The translations under genes were made by a program, and so were the position numbers. From Acidobacteriota bacterium (GTDB lineage: Bacteria > Acidobacteriota > Terriglobia > UBA7540): a stretch of DNA of 38,497 nucleotides. Position 1 is the first letter of the stretch. Every line of letters starts with the position of its first letter. The notes under the pieces were generated by a model. That model saw only the letters and a program-made list of their open reading frames with translations. It searched no databases and was not told where the DNA came from. Location of the stretch: the NCBI GenBank assembly GCA_902812415.1, contig CADDZJ010000032.1, positions 1 to 38,497 on the forward strand, written 5' to 3'. Shown here one piece after another: positions 1 through 9,762 of the stretch.

Positions 1-93
1 GTAGATGCAATTGCCCGCGAAGAAATAAGCAATGGTCAGAGCGTTGAATATGTTGAGGGCGTGCTGGCCCCATTCCCTCCACAAACTGATCAA
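1..93 (-). CDS. Probable membrane glycosyltransferase, N-terminal fragment
   Basis: Only the first 31 codons lie in the window; the gene runs off the left edge. In this frame the peptide is rich in hydrophobic residues and contains the stretch FNALTIAYFFAGNCIY, which looks like the first membrane helix of a family 2 glycosyltransferase. An in-frame TAG at about 124-126 limits the start. There is no ATG; TTG at 91-93 is the best candidate, with the purine-rich GGAGG and GGGGAGG just upstream. It lies about 210 bases downstream of the HEAT-repeat gene on the same strand, so the two may be co-transcribed. The assignment rests on a short fragment; any polytopic membrane protein is possible. Confidence 0.4.
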   Translation of the reverse strand, partial: MISLWREWGQHALNIFNALTIAYFFAGNCIY

Positions 94-303
94 TGACCTC
101 CCCTTTCCTCCAGGCTGCGCCCGCTAGCTTGCTGCGCCGCGGATGATGGAATTCCAGCTAATTACGGGCCTATATACCAAAGTTCAGTTAGTTTTGCCAG
201 CGCATCTCTGAAGAATCCCGCCCCTCCCTTTCGCTTGTGAACACGCCGATAAGGTTTGTCCATGCAGGCATCCCAGGTTTCCTGGAAGCGATACGGCGCC
301 AAC

Positions 304-1791
304 TTAAGTTGTCCCGCAACGGTTATTCAGACGCGCCACCCAAATCTGTACTTGGGGATCAGGATCGCGCGCAAGCTCCGCAAGGATGATTTCGCGCCCT
401 GGCGGGTCGATTTGTTCACACAAAAGCGATTCGATATGGCTCGTTTTGCCAATCTTGATCATTTTTCGAATCAGTTCAAGCTCCTGCCGGGTATCTTTTT
501 CGCCGCAGCGCTTCAGCAAATCTGAAATGACTCCTGAAATTTGCAACTCCTCTGCAATTTGTTCCTGCGCATAAACATCCTGGGTGCTTAGAAAGGATTG
601 CAAAAGTTGGTCTCTTCCTGCCTCGCCGCAATGCATCAAAGCGTGGGCGGCAGCTTCACGAACTCTCCAATGGGAATCAGTCAACTGCTTTGCAAGTAGA
701 GGCGCAGAATCGCCATTTCCCTTTTCGCCTAAAGCTCGGACAGCATGCAACCGGACAAACCATTCCACATCCTGTGAGAGTTTCAGCAAGGCTTGCCCGG
801 CGCGCTCATCCTTCAGAAAGGTCAGAACATCAGCGGCAGCAGCCCGCACATCCGCATTCTCATCCTCTGTGATCTGTAAGAGCGCTCCATCGAACAGATC
901 AAAACTTAAATTCGCGGCAAGCAATGCGCGCTTTTGACGCGCGGCTTCTCCGGCCAGCATCTCCCGAAGGATCTGCAACGCAAGTGTGCGCAAGCGAGGA
1001 CTGGAATCCTGCAAGAGCGGCAGAAGCTGGCCTGCGACGTTTAGCGGGAAGCGCGACAGCGCCGATTTCAAAGCATGTTCAGACAGCCGCGGCTTCTGCG
1101 CACTAACCGCCGCGCGCAACTGCCGGACAAGGGCTGGGAAACTTTGCGGCTCACCAATGGAAGCGAGCGAACGAAGCGCGACCGTCTGCACATCGCGGTG
1201 ATGGTGGTCAAGCGCGCGCACAAGAAGCTCCCAGCTTTTGTGGTGCCGGATGCGGCCCAGGTTCTCCGCGCTTCTTGCCGCTGTAAGGAACCGCAGAAAG
1301 CATATTCTCCGCACTGTGTCTTCCCAAAAGCGCTTGCGGCGGCTTGATTCTTGGCGGTGCGATCTCTGCACTCGGTTCTGCCAAATGCGGACAAACCCGA
1401 GATCTTCAGCCAACCGTCGGAGCGGCGCCTCCAACTCAGGATTCGCCGATTTTTCGATCAGAATTTGCTCCATCGCGCGCCGATAGCGGGGCTTAATAAG
1501 ACACTGGAATCTTCGGAGAGCCTCTTCGTATTCGAAAATGTGATCGAAAAGTCCCCTCAAAATGGCTTGGGCTTGTTTACGAAAGCGATCCAAGACCTTA
1601 AAATCCCGGTCTCGCTTCGCTCGCCGCCCGATCACGAAGGCGACCAGAAGCAAACCAATTATGAATATGGTCAGGGATAAACCCAGAATTATGTGAATCA
1701 GCCGCTCAGCGGGAAGCAGGGTAACCATTCTTCGTAAAGGTTCAACCAGAGTTGAGACGTTCTGTGAAGTCTCAGCCTGCGCTGATATCAA
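304..1791 (-). CDS. Membrane-anchored HEAT-repeat protein
   Basis: The product is 495 residues from the TTG start at 1789-1791; an ATG 21 codons in (just before VTLLPAERL) is an alternative start, and neither has a strong ribosome binding site. A single membrane helix spans about residues 32-54 and is followed by the basic stop-transfer RRAKRDRD, so the bulk is probably cytoplasmic. From about residue 165 to the end are several HEAT/PBS-lyase-like repeats, for example ALRSLASIGEP, AAADVLTFLKDE, HAVRALGEKGNG and AAAHALMHCGEAG. Such repeats are protein-binding scaffolds; no catalytic motif is seen. The next gene on this strand is a probable membrane glycosyltransferase, so a scaffold role for polysaccharide synthesis is an inference from context only. 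Confidence 0.75.
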   Translation of the reverse strand: MISAQAETSQNVSTLVEPLRRMVTLLPAERLIHIILGLSLTIFIIGLLLVAFVIGRRAKRDRDFKVLDRFRKQAQAILRGLFDHIFEYEEALRRFQCLIKPRYRRAMEQILIEKSANPELEAPLRRLAEDLGFVRIWQNRVQRSHRQESSRRKRFWEDTVRRICFLRFLTAARSAENLGRIRHHKSWELLVRALDHHHRDVQTVALRSLASIGEPQSFPALVRQLRAAVSAQKPRLSEHALKSALSRFPLNVAGQLLPLLQDSSPRLRTLALQILREMLAGEAARQKRALLAANLSFDLFDGALLQITEDENADVRAAAADVLTFLKDERAGQALLKLSQDVEWFVRLHAVRALGEKGNGDSAPLLAKQLTDSHWRVREAAAHALMHCGEAGRDQLLQSFLSTQDVYAQEQIAEELQISGVISDLLKRCGEKDTRQELELIRKMIKIGKTSHIESLLCEQIDPPGREIILAELARDPDPQVQIWVARLNNRCGTT

Positions 1792-1878
1792 TATCCAAAG
1801 ATCTTTTCTTCGTCAAGAGCTCAGATTGAACATGTCGGCTCTTGAATCGGCTGGCATTAATGGTCTTCTATCACCCCT

Positions 1879-1912
1879 CACCCGCCTCGCTACGCGATCC
1901 CGGGGGCGGGTG
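1879..1912. repeat. G+C-rich inverted repeat in the HEAT/pyrG gap
   Basis: CACCCGCC at 1879-1886 is exactly complementary to GGCGGGTG at 1905-1912, with an 18-base loop. It lies in the 347-base gap between the divergent HEAT gene and pyrG. No T-tract follows, so it is more likely a dispersed repeat than a terminator. The same gap holds a short dyad CAGAT-AAA-ATCTG at 1963-1975, which could be an operator. I see no convincing sigma-70 promoter there. Confidence 0.4.
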
Positions 1913-2123
1913 GATTGAGCATGAGGAGGCAGCGTAACGGTCCGATTTTTGGCGCATCGTTTCAGATAAAATCTGGTAGAATCAGTCGTACAGTTTGCAG
2001 TCAGATTTCCAGGCCCTTAAGGCCTCCTACATTTCGTCTGAATCAATCATGATGACGTGGCAATTTCCTTCAAGTTGGTCAACACCAGCCGTGCGCGAGA
2101 TTTATGGCGACTTCGAGATGTAA

Positions 2124-3851
<1,728 letters not shown>

Positions 3852-3884
3852 CGGCGCATTCACTTTTTAATTTGTGCTTTTCTC

Positions 3885-4709
3885 ATGCCCAACCTCGTTC
3901 GCATCGGCAAGTTGATCCTCGGCCGCCAGCGTCCGCTTTTCATCATTGCCGGTCCCTGCGTGATCGAGAGCGAACGCCACACCCTGAAAATGGCCGAACG
4001 CCTTTCAGCTATCGCTCACGATCTCCGCGTTCCTTACATTTTCAAAGCTTCCTACGATAAAGCCAATCGCACATCGCTTAATTCGTTTCGAGGGCCGGGG
4101 CTCGGTCGCGGCCTAGAAATTCTGAGGCGGGTCAAGGATGAGTTCCGTACACCCGTTTTGACCGATATCCACGAAGCCAGCCAGGCAGACCCTGCGGCTG
4201 CGGTCTGCGATGTTATCCAGATTCCGGCTTTTCTTTCGCGGCAGACGGATTTGCTGCTGGCGGCCGGGCGATCGGGTGCGGCAGTGAACATCAAAAAAGG
4301 CCAGTTTCTCTCGCCCTGGGATCTGCGATATGCCGTAGAAAAGGTCGCAAGCACCGGCAATCATCGGATTCTCGTCACCGAGCGCGGCAGCTCATTCGGC
4401 TATAACAATCTGGTCGTGGATATGCGCGGACTCAAGGTAATGGGCGAATGGGGATATCCCGTCATCCTGGATTTAACCCACTCGCTGCAACTGCCGGGCG
4501 GCGCAGGGAATCGCAGCGGCGGGCAGCCGGAATTCATTGAGACTCTGGCGCGAGCAGGCGTCGCGGCTGGAGCGGATGGACTTTTTATGGAGGTGCATGA
4601 CAATCCTGCGCGCGCGCTTTCCGACGGAGCCAATGCCCTGCCCTTGCGAAAATTCAAGCCGTTGATAACGCGGCTTCGAGATTTGAGCGAATTCGTGCGC
4701 AAAATGTAG
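3885..4709 (+). CDS. kdsA: 3-deoxy-D-manno-octulosonate 8-phosphate synthase
   Basis: KdsA condenses phosphoenolpyruvate with arabinose 5-phosphate to give KDO-8-phosphate, the precursor of the inner-core sugar of lipopolysaccharide. It is a 274-residue TIM-barrel aldolase of usual length. Recognisable motifs are FKASYDKANRTS, TDIHEASQ, IPAFLSRQTDLL, VNIKKGQFLSPWD and ERGSSFGYNN. The loop IIAGPCVIES has Cys25 where the metal-independent E. coli type has Asn, so this is the metal-dependent class. It implies an outer membrane with KDO-containing LPS. The ATG at 3885 has no obvious Shine-Dalgarno sequence and may depend on translation from pyrG 33 bases upstream. Confidence 0.95.
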   Translation: MPNLVRIGKLILGRQRPLFIIAGPCVIESERHTLKMAERLSAIAHDLRVPYIFKASYDKANRTSLNSFRGPGLGRGLEILRRVKDEFRTPVLTDIHEASQADPAAAVCDVIQIPAFLSRQTDLLLAAGRSGAAVNIKKGQFLSPWDLRYAVEKVASTGNHRILVTERGSSFGYNNLVVDMRGLKVMGEWGYPVILDLTHSLQLPGGAGNRSGGQPEFIETLARAGVAAGADGLFMEVHDNPARALSDGANALPLRKFKPLITRLRDLSEFVRKM

Positions 4710-4756
4710 CTGGGTTGCGCCCAAGCTCACGGGGAGATCACTACCCCGAAAATCTT

Positions 4757-6490
4757 ATGCTACGCGAGATTCACATTCGCAATTACGCCGTGGTGGAAAG
4801 TTTGAGCCTGGAATTTTTCCCTGGGCTGAATCTGCTCTCAGGCGAGACAGGCTCCGGCAAGTCGATCCTGGTGGATGCCCTGGGTCTCGCGTTAGGCGGC
4901 AGAGCCTCGGCGGATGTCATCCGCACGGGTCAAAACCGGGCCACGATCACCGCTGTCTTCAAGGCGGATGGTAAAGTGCCTTGGGAGGAGTGGCTTGAAG
5001 AATATGGGATCGACGGCGGAGATGCTTCAGAGATGATTCTGCGCCGCGAGATTCAAGCCGAAGGCAAAAACCGGCTGTTGGTGAACGATCAGCCGGTGAC
5101 GCTGACGGCTATCCGCAGCCTGGCTTCTTACTTGGTAGACATTCATGGGCAGAATGAGCACGTCGCGTTGCTTGAGCGCGAGGCTCAGATGGACCTCTTG
5201 GACCAATTTGCGAAATCAAGCCATCTGCTGGACGAGGTCGGTCGACTTTATCGCCGCAGACGGGAACTGGAACAGGAGCTTGAGGAGCTCGGCCGCAACG
5301 AGCAGGACCGCCTGCGCACGCTCGACCTGCTGCAATTTCAGGTGGAAGAGATCAGGCGCGCGCATCTGGAGGCGGGAGAAGACCTCCGCCTGGAGGAAGA
5401 GCAACGTGTTCTGGCCAACGTTGAAAAGTTGCGGGCCGCTGCCGCTCAGGGATTCGCTCATCTTTATGAGGAAGAGGGTTCCGCCTGTGCCCGGCTGGCA
5501 GCGGTGACCCGCTCTCTTGAAGACCTGCGCCGCTATGACGCTTCAGCGGAACCTCATCTTGAATCGCTGAACGCCGCGCGCGTGAGCCTGGAAGGCATTG
5601 CAGCCTACCTGCGAGACTATCTCGGCAAGCTCGACGCTGACCCGCAGCGGCTGGAGGAAATTGAGGATCGGCTGGCGCAATTGGACCGGCTGAAGCGCAA
5701 GTACGGCAAGACCGCTGAGGAAATTCTGGCCTACGGGGCGCAAGTCGAGCAGCAACTCGGCAGGCTGGAGCATGCCGACGAGCGCCGGCATGAACTCACC
5801 CGCGAGCTTGAGAAGGCCAACGCCGAGTATCGCCGCGCCGCCCAGGCCTTATCCGAACAGCGTCGCTCGGCGGCAAAGGTGTTGGAGAAAAAAGTCCGCC
5901 AGGAGCTTGAGCAGCTTGGCATGGAAAAGGCCCGCTTCGAAATTTGCTTCCTAAATCCGACAAATGTTGCCGGCAACTCGCGCGGCATCGATGAAATCGA
6001 AATGCGCATTTCACCCAATGTCGGCGAGGAGCCCCGGCCTCTCGAACGCGTCGCTTCAGGCGGCGAGCTTTCCAGGCTGATGCTGGCGCTCAAGACCGTA
6101 GCCGCAGAAAGCCCTTGGAATGGAACCGACGGTCAGAAGGCACATTCCGGCGCGGCGCTGGGTAAGGGCTGGATGCGGACTTTTATCTTTGATGAAGTGG
6201 ATGCAGGCATTGGCGGGCGCGTGGCCGAGCGCGTTGGACAGCGATTGAAGCGCCTTGCTCGGAATGCCCAGGTGCTCTGCGTCACCCATCTTCCCCAGAT
6301 TGCCTGCTTCGCGGACCATCATTATTACGTGGAAAAACTTCAGCGCGGCAGCCGGACGGTGACAGAAGTCCGCTACCTGGCTGGCGAAAAAGAGCGCGCC
6401 GCAGAACTGGCTCGAATGCTCTCCGGCAGCCAGATCACCGACGCCGTTCTGAAACACGCGGTCGCCATGCTGCGGCAGGCGGCTGGCTAA
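4757..6490 (+). CDS. recN: DNA repair protein RecN
   Basis: RecN is an SMC-like ATPase that acts in recombinational repair of double-strand breaks. The ATG at 4757 starts MLREIHIRNYAVVESL, the conserved N-terminus of the family; an upstream TTG at 4715 would only add 14 unconserved residues. The product is 577 residues. It has Walker A GETGSGKS at residues 29-36, a central charged coiled coil (about 155-390), the signature ASGGELSRLMLALK, Walker B FIFDEVDAGIGG with Asp479/Glu480, and the switch VTHLPQIA. About 20 extra residues (around PWNGTDGQKAHSGAALGKG) lie between the signature helix and Walker B, where most RecN proteins have a shorter link. It starts 47 bases after kdsA, so probably shares its transcript. 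Confidence 0.95.
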   Translation: MLREIHIRNYAVVESLSLEFFPGLNLLSGETGSGKSILVDALGLALGGRASADVIRTGQNRATITAVFKADGKVPWEEWLEEYGIDGGDASEMILRREIQAEGKNRLLVNDQPVTLTAIRSLASYLVDIHGQNEHVALLEREAQMDLLDQFAKSSHLLDEVGRLYRRRRELEQELEELGRNEQDRLRTLDLLQFQVEEIRRAHLEAGEDLRLEEEQRVLANVEKLRAAAAQGFAHLYEEEGSACARLAAVTRSLEDLRRYDASAEPHLESLNAARVSLEGIAAYLRDYLGKLDADPQRLEEIEDRLAQLDRLKRKYGKTAEEILAYGAQVEQQLGRLEHADERRHELTRELEKANAEYRRAAQALSEQRRSAAKVLEKKVRQELEQLGMEKARFEICFLNPTNVAGNSRGIDEIEMRISPNVGEEPRPLERVASGGELSRLMLALKTVAAESPWNGTDGQKAHSGAALGKGWMRTFIFDEVDAGIGGRVAERVGQRLKRLARNAQVLCVTHLPQIACFADHHYYVEKLQRGSRTVTEVRYLAGEKERAAELARMLSGSQITDAVLKHAVAMLRQAAG

Positions 6491-6528
6491 GCATTCGACG
6501 CCGAAAGTGTGGCATTGACAATGGGAGA

Positions 6529-6558
6529 ATTTCAAATCTCAAATTGGAAATTTCAAAT
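6529..6558. repeat. ATTTCAAAT direct repeats in the recN-miaB gap
   Basis: ATTTCAAAT occurs at 6529-6537 and again at 6550-6558, flanking an AAATTGGAAATTTC core that includes the palindrome GAAATTTC. This A+T-rich low-complexity pattern is unlike the surrounding coding sequence and resembles a common intergenic repeat type. No function can be read from it. Confidence 0.35.
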
Positions 6559-6642
6559 TCCAGAAGCAAGCTGATCGCGCGTAACTTCTCGAAGCCAAGA
6601 CAACTAAGACTACCCGTCAAACGACGTAAGAACGTACCGACA

Positions 6643-6673
6643 TTAGCACGGGCTGTGCCAGTGGCAGTATACT
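6643..6673 (+). promoter_or_regulatory. Candidate miaB promoter
   Basis: TATACT at 6668-6673 is a good -10 match, 28 bases before the miaB ATG. The best -35 is TTAGCA at 6643-6648, with a long 19-base spacer. Purine-rich AGAAGGGGAAGAG follows and may act as a distant ribosome binding site. Weak evidence. Confidence 0.3.
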
Positions 6674-6701
6674 GAGAAGGGGAAGAGCCTTTTCAAGATT
6701 T

Positions 6702-8141
6702 ATGGAGAACGAACTCATTCAAATTTTGCCCGCCGGGAGCAACCGGAGTGAGCGTCAACTTCAACCGCTTGCTCCAGCTCACGAAATCTTGTTCAACGAC
6801 GCGGCGACCAAGCAGCCATTCTTCAAAGGCAAGACTTTTTACATTGAGACCTTCGGCTGTCAAATGAACGTTCATGATTCGGAGAAAGTCGCTGGCACGT
6901 TGCTGGCCAAGGGTTATCGCCCGGTGGAGAATTACGAGGATGCCGACCTCGTTCTCTATAACACGTGCAGCATCCGTGAAAAGGCGGCGCAGAAGGTCTT
7001 TTCACGCCTGGGCGCGTTCAAGAAGGGCGCCCGCAATCGCCAGAGGATAATTGGTGTGCTGGGCTGCGTGGCGCAACAGGAAGGAGAACGATTCTTCGAT
7101 CGCGCCCCGCAGGTGCAGCTTGTCTGCGGCTCGGCGAGCTATTCCAGGATCTCCGAGCTTATCGACCGCCTGGAGGCGGGCGAAAAGCGGGTGACGGGGC
7201 TTTCGCTGGATACGGATGAGTGTTTTGAAACCGAGATCACGCGGCGCGACAATCCCTTCCGCGCATATATCACCATAATCGAGGGATGCGACAAAGCCTG
7301 TACGTATTGCGTGGTTCCGATGACTCGCGGTCCTGAGCGCAGCCGTCCAAGCGATAAGGTTCTGGCCGAAGCGCGCCGCCTCGTGGACGCTGGTTATACG
7401 GAAATTCAACTGCTTGGGCAAACGGTGAATTCCTACCGCGACCCATCCCTGGCTCGCCTGGCTTTCCCGGAACTATTACTTCGCATTGCGGAAATCCCAG
7501 GCCTCAAGCGCCTGCGCTTCACCACCTCGCACCCTCACGACTTTACGTCGGAAATTGTGCGCGCCATCGAAAACTCTCCAGTCCTTTGCAACCACATCCA
7601 TCTGCCCCTACAGTGCGGGTCGAATCGGATGCTCGCGCGCATGCGCCGCACTTATACCCGTGAAGAGTATCTGGAGAAAATCAGTTGCATCCGCAGCGCA
7701 AAACGTGCTATGAGCATTTCTACCGATATCATTGTCGGCTTTTGCGGCGAAACCGAAGAGGACTTTGAGCAGACGTTGAGCTTGATAGATGCGGTGGGAT
7801 ACGATCAAGTGTTTTCATTTAAGTATTCGCCTCGTCCCAACACGGATGCCGGAAGGATGGAAGATTCAGTCCCGGAAGAAGAAAAAGGACGCCGCCTGAT
7901 CACGCTGCAGGAAAGGCAGAGGCAAATTCAATTATCCCGCAATCAGGAGTTGATTGGCCAGGAGTTCGAGGTTCTCGTAGAAGGCTTTCAATCCAAACTG
8001 GGGCAGGCGATCGGTCGAACGACCAGTAATCGCATTATTAACTTTGCCGGCGAGGCCGGTTGGATTGGCCAGTATATGAATGTACGGGTCACCGCGGCTG
8101 GGCCGAACAGCCTTGTAGGGGTGCGGGCCGAATCAGGGTAA
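6702..8141 (+). CDS. miaB: tRNA-2-methylthio-N6-isopentenyladenosine synthase
   Basis: MiaB is a radical-SAM enzyme that adds a methylthio group to isopentenyladenosine-37 of tRNAs reading UNN codons. The 479-residue product has all three parts: the UPF0004 domain with cluster cysteines Cys53 (FGCQMN), Cys89 (NTCSIRE) and Cys122 (LGCVAQQ); the radical-SAM core with Cys196, Cys200 and Cys203 in GCDKACTYCVVPMTRG; and a C-terminal TRAM domain (about 410-475). NTCSIREKAAQKVFSRLG and SDKVLAEARRLVDAGYTEIQLLGQTVNSY fit MiaB better than RimO or MtaB. The N-terminus is about 40 residues longer than the conserved start FYIETFGC. The next gene is a bifunctional-nuclease-family gene 264 bases on. Confidence 0.95.
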   Translation: MENELIQILPAGSNRSERQLQPLAPAHEILFNDAATKQPFFKGKTFYIETFGCQMNVHDSEKVAGTLLAKGYRPVENYEDADLVLYNTCSIREKAAQKVFSRLGAFKKGARNRQRIIGVLGCVAQQEGERFFDRAPQVQLVCGSASYSRISELIDRLEAGEKRVTGLSLDTDECFETEITRRDNPFRAYITIIEGCDKACTYCVVPMTRGPERSRPSDKVLAEARRLVDAGYTEIQLLGQTVNSYRDPSLARLAFPELLLRIAEIPGLKRLRFTTSHPHDFTSEIVRAIENSPVLCNHIHLPLQCGSNRMLARMRRTYTREEYLEKISCIRSAKRAMSISTDIIVGFCGETEEDFEQTLSLIDAVGYDQVFSFKYSPRPNTDAGRMEDSVPEEEKGRRLITLQERQRQIQLSRNQELIGQEFEVLVEGFQSKLGQAIGRTTSNRIINFAGEAGWIGQYMNVRVTAAGPNSLVGVRAESG

Positions 8142-8405
8142 GGGCTGTGCGAGCCCGTGTAACAACAACCATCCGGGGCGGCATCTTGCCGGCTGCCAGC
8201 ATTTTGGAATTTGGGCTCGCAGGAACGCCGCTCCAAAAGCGTTTTTTGGCTGGATGGCCACACAGGCTTCATGAACCGCAGAGGACCTTCGGCTCGGGGT
8301 GCTTGCGGAATCTCAATCAGCGTTTCGTAAGGGTAGCGATGGATTCCATCCGTTGCCAAGGCCGCGCTTGACGACGCTACGACTCGAGACGCGAAGGAGA
8401 ATCCG

Positions 8406-8891
8406 ATGGAAGTCGAAATGAAAATTCGGGGATTGATGATGGATCCGGTCACCAACATGCCGATTGTGATCCTTCGTGACACGGGCGGTTCCACCGTGTT
8501 GCCCATCTGGGTGGGGATTTATGAGGCCAATGCGATTGCGCTGGAGATTGAGAAAGTCAACACTCCGCGACCCATGACGCACGACCTCATTCGCAACCTC
8601 CTGATGGGCCTTGAGGCGCGGGTGAGCAAAGTGGTGGTCAACGATCTCCGCGATGATACATTTTACGCTCTAATCTGGCTGGAGAAGGGAGGCGAGATCA
8701 TTTCGATTGATTCACGTCCCAGCGATGCCCTCGCCCTTGCGCTCCGCGTGGATTGCCCCATCTATGTGGAAGATGACGTTCTGAAGAATTCCAAGGTCTC
8801 AGGGGCTACATCCGATAAGGTCAGCAACGAAGAGCTGAGCAAGTGGCTGGAAAGCCTGAACGACGAGGATATTGGACGTTACAAGATGTAA
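8406..8891 (+). CDS. Bifunctional nuclease family protein (DUF151)
   Basis: The 161-residue protein matches the BFN/DUF151 domain over about residues 1-135, including VLPIWVGIYEANAIAL, RPMTHDLIRNLL, FYALIWLEKGGE and ISIDSRPSDALALALR. Plant members have been reported as DNases/RNases; the role of the bacterial members is poorly established. The last 25 residues are an acidic tail. The ATG at 8406 follows GAAGGAG at good spacing; in the 264-base gap upstream I see only a short GGGCT/AGCCC hairpin right after miaB (8142-8156). The protein is cytoplasmic with no signal peptide. Identification of the family is secure; the biochemical function is not. Confidence 0.9.
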   Translation: MEVEMKIRGLMMDPVTNMPIVILRDTGGSTVLPIWVGIYEANAIALEIEKVNTPRPMTHDLIRNLLMGLEARVSKVVVNDLRDDTFYALIWLEKGGEIISIDSRPSDALALALRVDCPIYVEDDVLKNSKVSGATSDKVSNEELSKWLESLNDEDIGRYKM

Positions 8892-8911
8892 TGCTCGGCC
8901 GGAAAGAGCTT

Positions 8912-8960
8912 CTTCACCCGCCTTCGTTTTCCCTCTCGAAGCAGGGGGTTAGGGGTGAAG
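8912..8960. repeat. Nested inverted repeat between bfn and parA
   Basis: CTTCACCC (8912-8919) pairs with GGGTGAAG (8953-8960). Inside it CTTCG (8922-8926) can pair with CGAAG (8937-8941). It sits 20 bases after the nuclease-family stop codon and 37 bases before parA. It could slow transcription between the genes, but no U-tract follows. Confidence 0.45.
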
Positions 8961-8997
8961 GGCAAGCGCTCGCAACGGGGCTGGGCTGGAGCTCTCG

Positions 8998-9762
8998 GTG
9001 GCCATCATCATCGCCATTGCTAACCAGAAAGGCGGCGTCGGAAAGACCACAACCGCCACGAACCTTGCCGCCGCCTTCGCCTTAAAGAAGAAAAGAACCC
9101 TCCTGATCGATCTTGATCCTCAGGCCAACACCACGCTCACCTTCTTTCCACTCGTGGAAATTTCTCATTCTGTCTATGATGTGCTGGCGGATCACCACAT
9201 GGCGCTCGCAGATGTGGTAAGACCCACGCCAACTCCGAATCTATGCCTTGCGCCAGCCAAAATCGCCCTGGCCAAGCTTGAGGCGACACTCGTGGGGCAG
9301 TTTGACGCGCCTTACCGCCTGAAGGATGCGCTCGCCCCCTGCCGGGATCAGTTTGACATCATCCTGATCGATACGCCGCCGACCCTCGGGCTGATCACCG
9401 TCAATGCCCTGGTGGCCTCCACTCATCTGTTGGTTCCCATTCAGGCAGCTTATTATGCCATGGAAGGCAGCGACGACCTTCTGGATACCCTTTCACGCAT
9501 TCGCTCGCGCCCCAATCCCGATTTGAAGCTGTTGGGCGTGGTGATCACCTTGTTCGACAAGCGGACGAACCTCGCGCGCGATATTCAGAAGCAGGTCTGC
9601 GCAGTGTTCGGAGATAAAGTATTCAAGACCGTCGTGAACAAGAACGTTCGCCTGGAAGAAAGCCCGGCTTATAAAGAGACGATTTTCACCTTTGCGCCGG
9701 ACTCCTCGGGCGCACAGGACTATGAGCGGCTCGCTCAGGAGGTTTTACAACGTGTCGAGTAG
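8998..9762 (+). CDS. parA: ParA-family chromosome partition ATPase
   Basis: ParA is a Walker ATPase that binds DNA non-specifically and moves ParB-bound origins. The 254-residue product opens with the deviant Walker A NQKGGVGKTTTATNLA (signature Lys11 and Lys16), followed by LIDLDPQANTT and the Walker B segment IILIDTPPTLGLITVNAL. There is no N-terminal helix-turn-helix, so it is a chromosomal Soj-type protein and not a P1-type plasmid ParA. The start is GTG at 8998 (AIIIAIANQKGG); an upstream in-frame ATG is not available. The stop overlaps the parB start, showing translational coupling. Confidence 0.92.
   Translation: MAIIIAIANQKGGVGKTTTATNLAAAFALKKKRTLLIDLDPQANTTLTFFPLVEISHSVYDVLADHHMALADVVRPTPTPNLCLAPAKIALAKLEATLVGQFDAPYRLKDALAPCRDQFDIILIDTPPTLGLITVNALVASTHLLVPIQAAYYAMEGSDDLLDTLSRIRSRPNPDLKLLGVVITLFDKRTNLARDIQKQVCAVFGDKVFKTVVNKNVRLEESPAYKETIFTFAPDSSGAQDYERLAQEVLQRVE

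Noticed and set aside
256-1680. Several plus-strand frames opposite the HEAT-repeat gene
   Set aside because: The minus-strand protein has a membrane helix and repeated HEAT pattern; the others are antisense shadows with unnatural Ser/Arg-rich composition.
8060-8371. 103-codon frame across the end of miaB
   Set aside because: It overlaps the TRAM domain of miaB in another frame and has no recognisable features.
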